NCBI GenBank assembly: GCA_024280755.1
Contig: JAJRPN010000006.1
Location: 1 to 64,000, forward strand
Source: Planctomycetota bacterium
Lineage (GTDB): Bacteria > Planctomycetota > Phycisphaerae > Phycisphaerales > UBA1924
Direction: 5' to 3'
DNA: 64,000 nucleotides
Shown one piece after another: positions 8,796 to 17,674 of this stretch (position 1 is the first letter of the stretch; each line of letters starts with the position of its first letter). The position numbers and the translations under genes are program-made. Under the pieces are notes generated by a model that saw nothing but the letters and a program-made list of their open reading frames with translations, ran no database searches and was not told where the DNA came from.

Positions 8796-9899
8796 ATGAA
8801 AGCAGGAATTGTTGGGCTTCCCAATGTCGGTAAATCTACCCTCTTCAACGCGCTGACCAACGCGGGCGCGTTGGCTGCCAACTACCCATTTGCGACTATC
8901 GATCCCAATGTCGGCGTCGTTCCGATCCCCGATCCTCGCCTGGGCATTATCCAAGAGTATATCAAGACCCAGAAGATCATCCCGGCGATTCTCGAACTTG
9001 TCGATATCGCTGGGCTTGTCAAGGGCGCATCGACCGGCGAGGGCAAAGGCAACGCGTTCCTTGGGCATATCAAAGATGTCGATGCGATCGTCCAGGTTGT
9101 CCGCTGCTTCGAAAAAGCACCCGGCGGCGAAGACATCACCCATGTCGAAGGCTCCGTCGATCCGATCCGCGATATCGAGATCATCGAACTCGAACTGATC
9201 CTCGCTGATATCCAGAAAATGGAAAACGCGGCATCCAAAGCCCGGCGCAACGCCAAAGGCGGCGACCGCGACGCAATCGCACGCATGAAGGTCATCGAGC
9301 TTCTCGATCCGATCCTCGAATCTCAGAAACCAGCCCGGTCGTTGGAGCTGAGCGATCCTGATCTGATCAAAGCACGCGATATGCTCGGGTTGATCACGAC
9401 CAAGCCGATTCTCTACATTGCGAATGTCTCCGATGACGATCCTAACGGCGAGGGTGCATTGGCTGTCAAGGTTCGTGAGCATGCTGAATCCGTCGGTGCC
9501 GTCATGGTGCCGGTCTGTGCCCAGATCGAATCAGAACTTTCAGAACTCGACGAAGCAGACAAGATCGAGATGCTCGCCGACATGGGCATGAGCGAGCCAG
9601 CCCTCGGCAAGCTTGCCCGCGCCGCGTACAACTTGTTGGGGTATCAGTCCTACTACACCGCAGGCGAAAAAGAGGTCCGTGCATGGACGATCCCGATCGG
9701 CTGCAAGGCTCCCCAAGCTGCCGGCGTGATCCATACTGACTTTGAAAAAGGCTTCATCCGCGTCGAATGCTTTAGTGTTGATGATCTCATCGAGCACAAG
9801 AGCGAGAAGGCAATCAAAGAAGCCGGCAAGATGCGCGTCGAAGGCAAGGGTTACACCATGCACGATGCGGATGTGTGCAACTTCTTGTTCAATGTGTAA
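8796..9899 (+). CDS. ychF: Ribosome-binding ATPase YchF (Obg family)
   Basis: Conserved 367-residue TRAFAC-class NTPase associated with ribosomes and stress control. It starts [21 protein letters not shown] (P-loop at about 6-14). [10 protein letters not shown] is the G3 region, and the C-terminal TGS-like domain ends with the family signature [13 protein letters not shown]...FNV. The ATG at 8796 has GGAG 8 nt upstream; the longer frame from 8769 has no support. It is followed by a dispersed palindromic repeat and a bidirectional terminator. Confidence 0.97.
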   Translation: MKAGIVGLPNVGKSTLFNALTNAGALAANYPFATIDPNVGVVPIPDPRLGIIQEYIKTQKIIPAILELVDIAGLVKGASTGEGKGNAFLGHIKDVDAIVQVVRCFEKAPGGEDITHVEGSVDPIRDIEIIELELILADIQKMENAASKARRNAKGGDRDAIARMKVIELLDPILESQKPARSLELSDPDLIKARDMLGLITTKPILYIANVSDDDPNGEGALAVKVREHAESVGAVMVPVCAQIESELSELDEADKIEMLADMGMSEPALGKLARAAYNLLGYQSYYTAGEKEVRAWTIPIGCKAPQAAGVIHTDFEKGFIRVECFSVDDLIEHKSEKAIKEAGKMRVEGKGYTMHDADVCNFLFNV

Positions 9900-9910
9900 C
9901 TCTTTCTTCG

Positions 9911-9977
9911 GTGGAACGGGCTTCTAGCCCGTTGTCTTGATTTATGGTTTCCAAAAAGAAACGGGCTGGAAGCCCGT
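9911..9977. repeat. Dispersed palindromic repeat, family B (intergenic copy)
   Basis: Arms 9915-9933 and 9959-9977 are complementary over 19 bp with one mismatch, and each arm is itself nearly palindromic (GGGCTT..AGCCC). Bases 9911-9940 match 33192-33221 inside carB at 28 of 30 positions, so the two are copies of one element. Confidence 0.85.
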
Positions 9978-9987
9978 TCTGCCAGAA

Positions 9988-10022
9988 GAAAAAAGCCCGA
10001 AGCGTGATGCTTCGGGCTTTTC
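9988..10022. terminator. Bidirectional intrinsic terminator
   Basis: A-tract, stem AAGCCCGAAGC / GCTTCGGGCTT with a 5-nt loop, then T-tract. It serves the convergent ychF and Bax inhibitor genes from both sides. Confidence 0.9.
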
Positions 10023-10043
10023 TGTTTGCGAGAATGATTTGGA

Positions 10044-10850
10044 TCAATCGCTCGATCGCATCTTGGCGAGCAGGCGGAGGATCTCGATGTAGAGCCAGAC
10101 GAGGGTGATCATCAAGCCCCAAGCGCCGACCCACTCCATGTATTTGGGAGCTTGTGCGTCGATACCCTTTTCGATGTATTGGAAATCGAGGATCAGGAAC
10201 ATGCTCGCGAGCCCGATGATCAGCACGCTGAACCCGATGCCCATCGGCCCTGCGTCTGCAAAGCCGTTCCAGATGTGGATGCCCATGAATCCCAGGAGCA
10301 TGATCGCGACGACATAGACGACGAGTCCGAGGACAGCCGTCACCATGATTTTCTGAAAGATCGGTCCTACGCGAATCACGCCGGTGGCGTATCCAAAGAG
10401 CATCGCGCTGGCGACACCAAAGGTGGCCACCGCTGCCTGAACAGCGAGCATGGCCGTTGGATTGGTAACTCCATCCTCAACAGCCATGTACTGCATGGGA
10501 ATATAGAAGGTCGCTACCCCGACAAACGCACCTTGGAGGGCGGCATGAACCGGAGCGATGATCGGTGCGGCTTTGGGGTTGCGATAGATGATAAATGACA
10601 CAACGAATCCACTGATCAGCGTCCCGATCATGACGGGCATGACCCATCCAGGCATGCTGTTTGCATTCGCTGCAAAGGCAGTATTGAGGTTTTGCCAAAC
10701 AAGGATGCCCACGACCGCGACGATCGAAAGCAGAATGCTGGTGGCGGTCAATGTGCCCCCAAGGGTCATAACGCGTGCTTGTTCAGTTCCGAACGCTCGC
10801 TCAGACTGGATTACGCTCATGGCCGGGTTTCGTGATTGTAAAATGCTCAT
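10044..10850 (-). CDS. Bax inhibitor-1/YccA family membrane protein
   Basis: A 268-residue multipass protein with about seven hydrophobic segments and a short cytosolic N-terminus (MSILQSRNPAMSVIQSERAFG). The pattern, with IIAPVHAALQGAFVG, LDFQYIEKG and a C-terminal helix followed by charged residues, fits the Bax inhibitor-1/YccA family. Members are implicated in membrane protein quality control and ion leakage. The start at 10850 has GGAG upstream; 29 extra upstream residues are unlikely. Function in this organism is not deducible from context. Confidence 0.85.
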   Translation of the reverse strand: MSILQSRNPAMSVIQSERAFGTEQARVMTLGGTLTATSILLSIVAVVGILVWQNLNTAFAANANSMPGWVMPVMIGTLISGFVVSFIIYRNPKAAPIIAPVHAALQGAFVGVATFYIPMQYMAVEDGVTNPTAMLAVQAAVATFGVASAMLFGYATGVIRVGPIFQKIMVTAVLGLVVYVVAIMLLGFMGIHIWNGFADAGPMGIGFSVLIIGLASMFLILDFQYIEKGIDAQAPKYMEWVGAWGLMITLVWLYIEILRLLAKMRSSD

Positions 10851-10956
10851 GGTGTCTCCAGAAAGGGATGATTCGACCAGTGTGTAGTATACGGGTCGAG
10901 TTCTTGTTGGGTTCATCGGCGATTTGATTTTACACACTGGTGTTTTTGAGCAAAAT

Positions 10957-11039
10957 CTAACGAGCCGCGACCGTGAGGGAGCGGTCTTGGTGTTGTCGAG
11001 GGCTCGAAAGACCGCTCCCTCACGGTCGCGGCTCGTTAG
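10957..11039. repeat. Perfect 32-bp inverted repeat, family C
   Basis: Arms 10957-10988 and 11008-11039 are perfectly complementary over 32 bp around a 19-nt loop. The right arm ends at the base next to the guaB stop codon (11040-11042), so transcripts leaving guaB would form a very stable hairpin. There is no T-tract, so it may act in mRNA 3' end stabilisation or attenuation, or simply be a mobile palindrome. Confidence 0.95.
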
Positions 11040-12578
11040 TCAAATCCGATCCATCGTGTAGTTTGGCGATTCTTTCGTGATCTTGATGTCGTGAGGGTGG
11101 TTTTCGACGACCGTTGCACCCGAAACGCGCACGAACTGGGCATCTGCTCGGAAAGCCTCGATTGTTGGGCACCCGCAGTATCCCATCGCCGATCGCATCC
11201 CGCCCACAAGTTGATAGACAAACTCGGCCAGTGTCCCGCGATAGGCGACCAAGCCTTCGACCCCTTCGGGCACGAATTTTTGTGGGCCTTTGGTGAGCGA
11301 TGCGAGTTTGTCCGCCTGGCGGTATCGATCCGCAGATCCATTATTCATCGCGCCCTCTGAGCCCATGCCGCGATAGCTCTTGTAGCGCCTGCCGCCAGAG
11401 ATCACCAACTCGCCCGGCGATTCATCAAGCCCGGCAAACAACGACCCCATCATCACACAGTGCGCACCCGCCGCGATCGCTTTGGCGATATCGCCGCTGA
11501 GCCGAATCCCGCCGTCAGCGATGATGGTGATGTCCGAGCCAATGCTTGCCAATCCTTCGACCGCATTCATGACCGCGGTGATCTGAGGCATCCCGACCCC
11601 GGTCACGACCCGAGTCGTACAAATCGACCCAGGACCAATCCCGACCTTGATCGCATCAGCACCTGCTTGGGCAAGGGCGATCGCGGCTTGGGCAGTAGCA
11701 ATGTTGCCGGCGATCACGCCGATGTCGTATTTGGCTTTGATTTCCTTCACTGCATCAATCACGGCTCCCGAATGCCCGTGTGCGGTATCAACCACAATGA
11801 CATCGACCTCCGCTTCGATCAATGCTGCGACGCGATCCATCTGGTTCGGGCCGACGGCTGCCCCGACGCGGAGTCGACCACGCTCATCAACACACGCATT
11901 GGGGAACTGGCTTTGGCGCTCGATATCACGCATGGTGATCAACCCGGCAAGGTTGCCCGCGCCGTCTTCGAGCAAGAGTTTCTCGACCTTGAGTTGGTTC
12001 AATATCCCCTCAGCCTGAGCCAGTGTTGTGCCTTCGGGCGCGGTGACGAGTTGTTCGCAGGTCATAATCTCGCGGATCGGGGTGTTCATGTCTTGGGCAA
12101 ACTTAAGATCGCGTCGGGTGAGGATGCCGACGAGCAAGCCTTTGGATCGCAGATCGCCCGCCCCGTCTTCGGTGATCGGGAACCCGGAGACATTATATTC
12201 ATGCATCAGATCAATCGCTCGGCTGACGGTATCGTCCGGGCCAAGGGTGATTGGGTCGGTAATCACGCCATTGGCGGATCGCTTGACCTTGACCACTTCG
12301 CGGGCTTGGGCTTCGATCGGGAGGTTTTTGTGGATGATCCCGATCCCGCCCTCTTGGGCGAGCACAATCGCGAGTTCTGACTCGGTGACGGTATCCATCG
12401 GGGCGGAGACCATCGGGATATTGAGCGTGATGTCCTTGGTCAGCCGCGTCGAAGTGTCGGCTGTCGCGGGCATCACATTGGATGCCTGAGGGATCAACAG
12501 CACATCATCGAAGGTAATTCCTTCCATGACGATCTTTGACGAAACGGTATTCGATTGCGATTTTGGGGTGGTCTCCAT
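11040..12578 (-). CDS. guaB: Inosine-5'-monophosphate dehydrogenase
   Basis: Oxidises IMP to XMP with NAD+, the rate-limiting step of GMP synthesis. Motifs: [25 protein letters not shown], two CBS repeats around residues 110-230, the catalytic loop GPGSICTTR, and [11 protein letters not shown] followed by [13 protein letters not shown] and YRGMGS. The start is uncertain: 12578 gives 512 residues, with ATGs at 12593 and 12527 as alternatives and no strong ribosome binding site at any. It is divergent from the debranching enzyme gene, with only 68 nt between them. Confidence 0.95.
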   Translation of the reverse strand: METTPKSQSNTVSSKIVMEGITFDDVLLIPQASNVMPATADTSTRLTKDITLNIPMVSAPMDTVTESELAIVLAQEGGIGIIHKNLPIEAQAREVVKVKRSANGVITDPITLGPDDTVSRAIDLMHEYNVSGFPITEDGAGDLRSKGLLVGILTRRDLKFAQDMNTPIREIMTCEQLVTAPEGTTLAQAEGILNQLKVEKLLLEDGAGNLAGLITMRDIERQSQFPNACVDERGRLRVGAAVGPNQMDRVAALIEAEVDVIVVDTAHGHSGAVIDAVKEIKAKYDIGVIAGNIATAQAAIALAQAGADAIKVGIGPGSICTTRVVTGVGMPQITAVMNAVEGLASIGSDITIIADGGIRLSGDIAKAIAAGAHCVMMGSLFAGLDESPGELVISGGRRYKSYRGMGSEGAMNNGSADRYRQADKLASLTKGPQKFVPEGVEGLVAYRGTLAEFVYQLVGGMRSAMGYCGCPTIEAFRADAQFVRVSGATVVENHPHDIKITKESPNYTMDRI

Positions 12579-12646
12579 GGGAGAGTATCCCATGCTGGTG
12601 GTGGTCTGTCTACCTTGGGCGTTGATCTTGCTATCCTCTTTACACA

Positions 12647-14911
12647 ATGGCTTCAAAAACATCATCCAACACGCCCGATACCCTGCCAAATGCATTCCCT
12701 GTTTGGGCAGCCAACTTCCGCTATGGCGAGGTTGTCGATGACGACGGATTCGGGTTCGATACCGAATGGGTGCTGCCCGATGGGCTCGGTGGGTTCGCGA
12801 TGGGATCGATCGCGGGCGTGTCGATGCGTCGGTATCATGGATTGTTGTGTGCGTCGCTTTCGCCTCCGGTGTGCCGGGCGATGCTGATCAATGCGTTGGA
12901 TGAGTTGGTGCATATCCCTCAGGGGGGCAACTGCGGGTGTGATCTCGATGTTCGGCTCACCGGGTTCCAGTTTGCCCATCAAGATCCACCCCTTGAGAAT
13001 CCATATCTTACTGAGTTTGTCAAAGGCACCGACACCTGCCGATGGACTTATTCGATTCCTTCGCAGCTCGGTCGCGTGCATATCCGCAAGACCCTGACCA
13101 TCGCTGATGGCATTGGTGGGTGCCGGGTTGAGTACGAGATCGAATCCGGTCTCGATTCTGACTTGCCGATCACCCTCGAAATCCGCCCATTGGTTTCGAT
13201 GCGAGATTTTCACGCCCTCAACACACCCGGTTCTTTGGAGATCAGCCAGTTCCAACTCGAACCGATTGTCGAACCCGCTGTCGCAGGCGTCGCCATCAAC
13301 CGCGAGAGCTTTGGCCCAACCCTCTCGATCCGAGGGGTGCAGATTGGGTGGGAGCAGTCGCCGAGCGTTTGGCGCGGGATTACCTATCAGCACGAAACCA
13401 TGCGCCACCAGGATGATGCGGAGGATGTGTTCTGCCCGGGTGTGTTTGCTACAACCATCGCCCGTAACGAATCCCGATCGCTGAGCATCGAAGCCACGAT
13501 CAACACCGAACCAACGACCGATTGGCAGGCGTGTTCGCTTACTAAGCGAACGCGGGTTCAATCATCCATCGACTTCGCGCTTGATCTCGCGGGGGATCCA
13601 TCTGACCCAGCATTGCGTGGTGCTATCGCCAAGCTCGCGCAAGCTGCTGACGATTTCATCGTACAGCGAATCGTATCTTCTCCGGGCGCCCCGTCGGAGC
13701 CGTCTTCGACTCCGACGGGTCTTGAGTCACTCCCCGAAAACCCGAAGGAGCATGGGAATGCTCCATCGGGGCACCCAGATGAAAAGGGTAAAGCTGACCG
13801 TTCCGTTTCGGTATTGGCAGGCTACCCGTGGTTCTCTGATTGGGGACGCGACACGATGATCGCGCTGCCCGGGTTGTTTTTAACCACAGGTAGATTCGAC
13901 GAAGCCCACCAAACGCTCACCACCTTTGCCAATGCGATCGAACACGGGTTGATCCCCAATCGGTTCGACGATGCGGGCGGGGCATCACATTACAACACGG
14001 TCGATGCGTCGCTTTGGTTTATCCACGCCTGTGGGCAATGGTCGCAAGCAACGGGCAAGCCTTTGGATGCAACACTCATCAATGCGTGCGATGCGATTAT
14101 TGATGCCTATATTGTCGGCACGATCAACAAGATTGGGCTCGATGAAGCCGACGGCTTGATCGCAGCGGGCGATGTCAATACGCAGTTGACTTGGATGGAT
14201 GCGTTGCGCAATGGCGTGGCATTCACCCCTCGTCATGGCAAGGCGATCGAGATCAACGCGCTTTGGATCAACGCACTCGAAACACGGATCGGGTTCGACC
14301 ATACCCGAACCAATCTTGAAGACCTTGCCAATCAAGCCCGCCAATCGCTCATCAAGCGCATGGCCCAAGGTCCAAGCGGCGGCTTGGTCGATTGCCTCAC
14401 CCTTGAGCCGGGCGTGCGCATGGCACGATGGATCAGTTCGCCAGAGCTTCGCCCCAATCAAATCTTTGCACTCGCATTGCCCAAGGTGAACCTGCCCGAT
14501 TCGATCACGAAGCGGGCACTCGAAGCGGTCACCAATGCGCTTTTTACGCCGACAGGTTTGCGAACGCTTGACCCTGAGAACACTGAATATTGCCCGCATT
14601 ATCAAGGTTCGATGACGGATCGCGATCGGGCGTATCACAACGGCACCGTTTGGCCTTGGCTGCTCGGGGCCTACTGCGAAGCCATGCTTCGGCTCAATGA
14701 TTTTGATGATGTTTCACGCAAACAGGCCCAAACAGTTATGCTTGGGTTGGTCGAAAAAATGGACTCAGATGCAGTGGGGCAGTTGTTCGAGATTTACGAT
14801 GCAGAGCCAACCCAAGGCAGTCAACACCCGCAAGGGTGTATGGCGCAGGCATGGTCAATCGCCGAGGCATTGCGGGTCTTGGTGCTGAGTTGTCAGCACT
14901 CGCCGAGTTGA
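12647..14911 (+). CDS. Glycogen debranching enzyme (amylo-alpha-1,6-glucosidase type)
   Basis: A 754-residue protein. The N-terminal GDE_N-type domain contains EWVLPDGLGGFAMGS and RRYHGLLCA. The C-terminal (alpha/alpha)6 domain contains GYPWFSDWGRDTMIALPG, RFDDAGGASHYNTVDASLWF, AAGDVNTQLTWMDA and YHNGTVWPWLLG, typical of bacterial GDE/archaeal-type debranching enzymes that release glucose at alpha-1,6 branch points. Between the domains, residues about 345-383 are Pro/Ser/Gly-rich and encoded by two hairpins (13690-13769), which looks like an in-frame repeat insertion. It is cytosolic and ends 3 nt before a convergent gene. Confidence 0.9.
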   Translation: MASKTSSNTPDTLPNAFPVWAANFRYGEVVDDDGFGFDTEWVLPDGLGGFAMGSIAGVSMRRYHGLLCASLSPPVCRAMLINALDELVHIPQGGNCGCDLDVRLTGFQFAHQDPPLENPYLTEFVKGTDTCRWTYSIPSQLGRVHIRKTLTIADGIGGCRVEYEIESGLDSDLPITLEIRPLVSMRDFHALNTPGSLEISQFQLEPIVEPAVAGVAINRESFGPTLSIRGVQIGWEQSPSVWRGITYQHETMRHQDDAEDVFCPGVFATTIARNESRSLSIEATINTEPTTDWQACSLTKRTRVQSSIDFALDLAGDPSDPALRGAIAKLAQAADDFIVQRIVSSPGAPSEPSSTPTGLESLPENPKEHGNAPSGHPDEKGKADRSVSVLAGYPWFSDWGRDTMIALPGLFLTTGRFDEAHQTLTTFANAIEHGLIPNRFDDAGGASHYNTVDASLWFIHACGQWSQATGKPLDATLINACDAIIDAYIVGTINKIGLDEADGLIAAGDVNTQLTWMDALRNGVAFTPRHGKAIEINALWINALETRIGFDHTRTNLEDLANQARQSLIKRMAQGPSGGLVDCLTLEPGVRMARWISSPELRPNQIFALALPKVNLPDSITKRALEAVTNALFTPTGLRTLDPENTEYCPHYQGSMTDRDRAYHNGTVWPWLLGAYCEAMLRLNDFDDVSRKQAQTVMLGLVEKMDSDAVGQLFEIYDAEPTQGSQHPQGCMAQAWSIAEALRVLVLSCQHSPS
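13690..13769. repeat. Two palindromes in frame inside the debranching enzyme gene
   Basis: Hairpin 1: 10-bp perfect arms at 13690-13699 and 13710-13719 (CCCGTCGGAG / CTCCGACGGG). Hairpin 2: arms within 13742-13769, with the perfect core GGAGCAT / ATGCTCC extended by CCGA / TCGG past one mismatch. They fall in a low-complexity linker immediately before the conserved GYPWFSDWGRD. Confidence 0.75.
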
Positions 14912-14914
14912 GCG

Positions 14915-15157
14915 TTAAGCCTTTTTGTCTGGTGATGCGCTTATCAGCCGAGCTCCGTCTTCGGGCGTTATTGATCCTTCAGCTACATACGCAGCAATCT
15001 CGCGCCGGGATTTTTCACGATCGCTGTTGACCGATACGGTTTTGATCACGCCAAAGACAATCGCAACAACTGCGACGATCCCGCCAACACCAAAGATCAT
15101 AAAGGGAATCATGGTGTCTTCATTTTGAACGATGGTCTGAACGATGCTCTCTGTCAT
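14915..15157 (-). CDS. Small membrane protein with SHOCT-like tail, paralogue 3
   Basis: An 80-residue product: a polar N-terminus, one long hydrophobic segment (about 17-40) and a short soluble tail, RREIAAYVAEGSITPEDGARLI. The tail resembles the SHOCT-type motif found at the ends of many small bacterial proteins. It is the third of three tandem paralogues on the minus strand and the only one lacking a cysteine-rich C-terminus. AGGAA precedes the ATG. Function unknown. Confidence 0.8.
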   Translation of the reverse strand: MTESIVQTIVQNEDTMIPFMIFGVGGIVAVVAIVFGVIKTVSVNSDREKSRREIAAYVAEGSITPEDGARLISASPDKKA

Positions 15158-15193
15158 GGTGATGTTCCTATAGATTGCCCACTGGAGCGGGTG

Positions 15194-15442
15194 TTAGCTG
15201 CAACCGCTGTTCTTTTGGGTGGTGGATGCGAGGAGTTTTTCGCCTTGCTCTGGTGTCATTGAACCCTCAGCGATGTAGGCGGCGATTTCTCGGAGCGTTT
15301 TTTGGCGTTCGTTATGGATTGTTATTCGGTGGATGGACACGAAGATGATGGCGATGATCGCCACAACGGAGCCGCCGCCAATGGCAATGATCGGGATCAA
15401 CAGTTCCACATTCTCTGAGAGTGCTTGTGAGATTTCATTCAT
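15194..15442 (-). CDS. Small membrane protein with SHOCT-like tail, paralogue 2
   Basis: An 82-residue product with one transmembrane segment (about 15-37), the conserved tail LREIAAYIAEGSMTPEQGEKLLAST, and C-terminus NSGCS. It lies 36 nt upstream of paralogue 3 and 38 nt downstream of paralogue 1. AGGAAC precedes the ATG. The tail is almost identical to that of paralogue 1, whereas the membrane segments have diverged, so the tail appears to be the conserved functional part. Confidence 0.82.
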   Translation of the reverse strand: MNEISQALSENVELLIPIIAIGGGSVVAIIAIIFVSIHRITIHNERQKTLREIAAYIAEGSMTPEQGEKLLASTTQKNSGCS

Positions 15443-15480
15443 TGTTCAGTTCCTGTTCCTGATTCAGAGTCGGGAGTCGT

Positions 15481-15723
15481 TTAGCCACAGCCGCCACAGC
15501 CATCGTTTTGTTTGGTGGATGCGAGGAGTTTTTCGCCTTGTTCTGGTGTCATTGATCCTTCAGCGATGTAGGCTGCGATTTCGCGCCGTGTGCGTTCGCC
15601 TGCGAGCCGAGTGACCATGCCGGTCATCGCTTTCACGACCGACATAATGGTGATCGCGGTGAAGATAATGATGAGGATAACGATCTCCTCTTTATTGATG
15701 ATTTCATGGATGATGTTTTCCAA
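15481..15723 (-). CDS. Small membrane protein with SHOCT-like tail, paralogue 1
   Basis: An 80-residue product: hydrophobic segment (about 13-35), conserved RREIAAYIAEGSMTPEQGEKLLAST, and a C-terminus of NDGCGGCG. Its start appears to be TTG at 15723 with GGAG 9 nt upstream. It is the promoter-proximal gene of the three-gene array. The Gly-Cys-Gly-Gly-Cys-Gly end could bind metal or be modified; I know no characterised homologue. Confidence 0.8.
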   Translation of the reverse strand: MENIIHEIINKEEIVILIIIFTAITIMSVVKAMTGMVTRLAGERTRREIAAYIAEGSMTPEQGEKLLASTKQNDGCGGCG

Positions 15724-15779
15724 TTGAGAATCTCCGCAGGTGTGTGGATCTGATCATTGGGAAATGGTCGATCTGTATT

Positions 15780-16739
15780 TCAGGTGCTCGGCTGGTGTGT
15801 GTCTATTGTACCCGAATTGATGGATTTGGTGTCCTTTTTATGCTTTGAGGCCCGCCAACCCGTGCCACACTCAGGGCATCTTGGCGCATCGAGCATCCCG
15901 GCCATGTCATAGCCACACACCCCACAATGCCCGGAATACCAGGTTTTTCGGCGCTTGCTCAGGATCGGTAAGAATACGGCAGGCCCGAGCGCAAACACGC
16001 CGAGGAACCCGCACACCGTCAATGCCCAATAGGTGCCCGCCCAGCAATAACAACTCGTTTTTCGCCGAACCATGACATCGAGGGGGATGAGCAGCGCGAC
16101 TTCGATGATGGTGCCGATGAAGAGTTTCTTGGCGAGCCGAGCAAGCACATCTTCTTTGCGCCCGGGCTTAGAAAACTTGATCAAGATTGGTGTTGCGACG
16201 AGCCAGCCGAAACCGATGATGATCACGATCGCGGTGTATGACTCGCCGGGAAGATCGTTGATGAACTCAGATCCGATATCGATTTCGTGTACTTCGTCGA
16301 GAAAACTGCCAAACCCCGCGATGGCGCCGAGAAGCAGGAAGCCGATGACCCCGCCAGCGATGGCGATGCTCTTGCGAACTGATCGCCCATGACCCGGCGC
16401 AAGCCCAGGCTTGCGTGCCGGGAGCATGAAGATCATTTGTGCAACAGTGAGCAGTGCGATTGCAATAATCATCATGATCGCAAACTCAGAGTTCTTGAGC
16501 AGATCGGAGTACTCTTCCCAGCTCGGCCACTTCCCGAAGAACCCATTGCGGAGAATCGCCGAGAACTTATCGCTCTCTTCGATATCGTTGCCGACAGCCC
16601 CTTGGGACTGATACGACAGCGCTTGTAACAAATAGAGCGCGATGGCTTGGAATGTCCAAAAACATGTAAGCAGCATCCACTTGGGAGTGCGTGTGATCCA
16701 GTCTCGGCGAACTTGAAGCTTTGGTTTTCGTGTATTCAT
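15780..16739 (-). CDS. Polytopic membrane protein with C-terminal zinc ribbon
   Basis: A 319-residue protein with about six hydrophobic segments and a cytosolic-looking C-terminus containing CGVCGYDMAG...RCPECG, a treble-clef or rubredoxin-like zinc ribbon. The same CxxCGY..CPECG pattern recurs in the proteins at 17675 and 37878. The start at 16739 (MNTRKPKLQ) follows GGTGAG and lies 2 nt after the stop of the upstream gene, so the two form an operon. No defined function. Confidence 0.7.
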   Translation of the reverse strand: MNTRKPKLQVRRDWITRTPKWMLLTCFWTFQAIALYLLQALSYQSQGAVGNDIEESDKFSAILRNGFFGKWPSWEEYSDLLKNSEFAIMMIIAIALLTVAQMIFMLPARKPGLAPGHGRSVRKSIAIAGGVIGFLLLGAIAGFGSFLDEVHEIDIGSEFINDLPGESYTAIVIIIGFGWLVATPILIKFSKPGRKEDVLARLAKKLFIGTIIEVALLIPLDVMVRRKTSCYCWAGTYWALTVCGFLGVFALGPAVFLPILSKRRKTWYSGHCGVCGYDMAGMLDAPRCPECGTGWRASKHKKDTKSINSGTIDTHQPST

Positions 16740-16741
16740 AC

Positions 16742-17626
16742 TCACCACCCATACATTGCTTGTTTGATCAACCCAACCCAAGGCGAGTAAAAATCCCACG
16801 ATTCCATCGTCAGCGAGCCGCTCTTGCGCCCCTTTTTCGCAGCGAGCCTGCGGATATTGCCCGGCGGGTCGAAGTCATGAAACTCGGTATCGAACTGGGC
16901 ATCGGGCATTAAGATTTGGGCCATCTCGATCGGGCGAGAATCGTCGAGCAATGATCGGCGTGAGGTGTCGCCGACGATTCCGATGCGTGTGCGTGGGCCG
17001 ATGAGTCGAACAAGTTTGAGCTGGCTTTGTGAGCCTTCGCCAATGCGGATATGGAGATCCATCAGCTCGGTTACTTTGGTATTGCGATTGATAAACGCGC
17101 TCTCATTGCTCATCGCATGAACCATCGCATACTCTGGCGAAGTGGATCGCATCGATGCGCTGTGATCGGTTTGGACGGTTGCGGTGGTGAGCTTGATTCT
17201 CCCCGAAACAACGAGCTTGACCTGATCCGCGATAAATGTCCAATGGTTGTTATCGAGTGTCTCGACCACAAAGCTCGGCGGGCTTGCATCGGGGAACTGC
17301 TCAACCCCGAGAGCCAGCTCGGCTTGGGGATAGGCCATAATCTCTTGGTGGGTGGGTGCAATGCAGAGCACGCCTTGGGTGTGCATGGCGTTGACGATAT
17401 GCGACCGGACATCCGCGTCAATGGTGGCCATCACGCCGGGCAGATTGCGTCGGCACGCCAGCTTGGCCTGGAATGGGTCCATCGCGGCGCTGCCAACAAG
17501 GGCTTCGATGCGTTTATCTTCGCTGAGCCGATCGGGCCAGTTGATCACAGTGAGATAGGCAATGTTGTTGGTATGCACGCAATAAGCGTATCCAATCCAT
17601 CGGGTTCGTATGGATTCGTGCAACAA
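16742..17626 (-). CDS. Hypothetical protein, operon with zinc-ribbon membrane protein
   Basis: A frame of up to 294 residues with globular composition and no signal peptide or membrane span; no family recognised. Readable stretches include QGVLCIAPTHQEIMAYPQAELALG and ELMDLHIRIGEGSQSQLKLVRLIG. The first codon would be TTG at 17626; a later ATG at residue 49 (MDPFQAK) is the other option. It ends 2 nt before the zinc-ribbon membrane protein gene, suggesting coupled translation and related roles. Confidence 0.55.
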   Translation of the reverse strand: MLHESIRTRWIGYAYCVHTNNIAYLTVINWPDRLSEDKRIEALVGSAAMDPFQAKLACRRNLPGVMATIDADVRSHIVNAMHTQGVLCIAPTHQEIMAYPQAELALGVEQFPDASPPSFVVETLDNNHWTFIADQVKLVVSGRIKLTTATVQTDHSASMRSTSPEYAMVHAMSNESAFINRNTKVTELMDLHIRIGEGSQSQLKLVRLIGPRTRIGIVGDTSRRSLLDDSRPIEMAQILMPDAQFDTEFHDFDPPGNIRRLAAKKGRKSGSLTMESWDFYSPWVGLIKQAMYGW

Positions 17627-17674
17627 AGTTTCTGAGATCGGTTATAAACGAACATCAACGGAAGGGGTCTTGAT

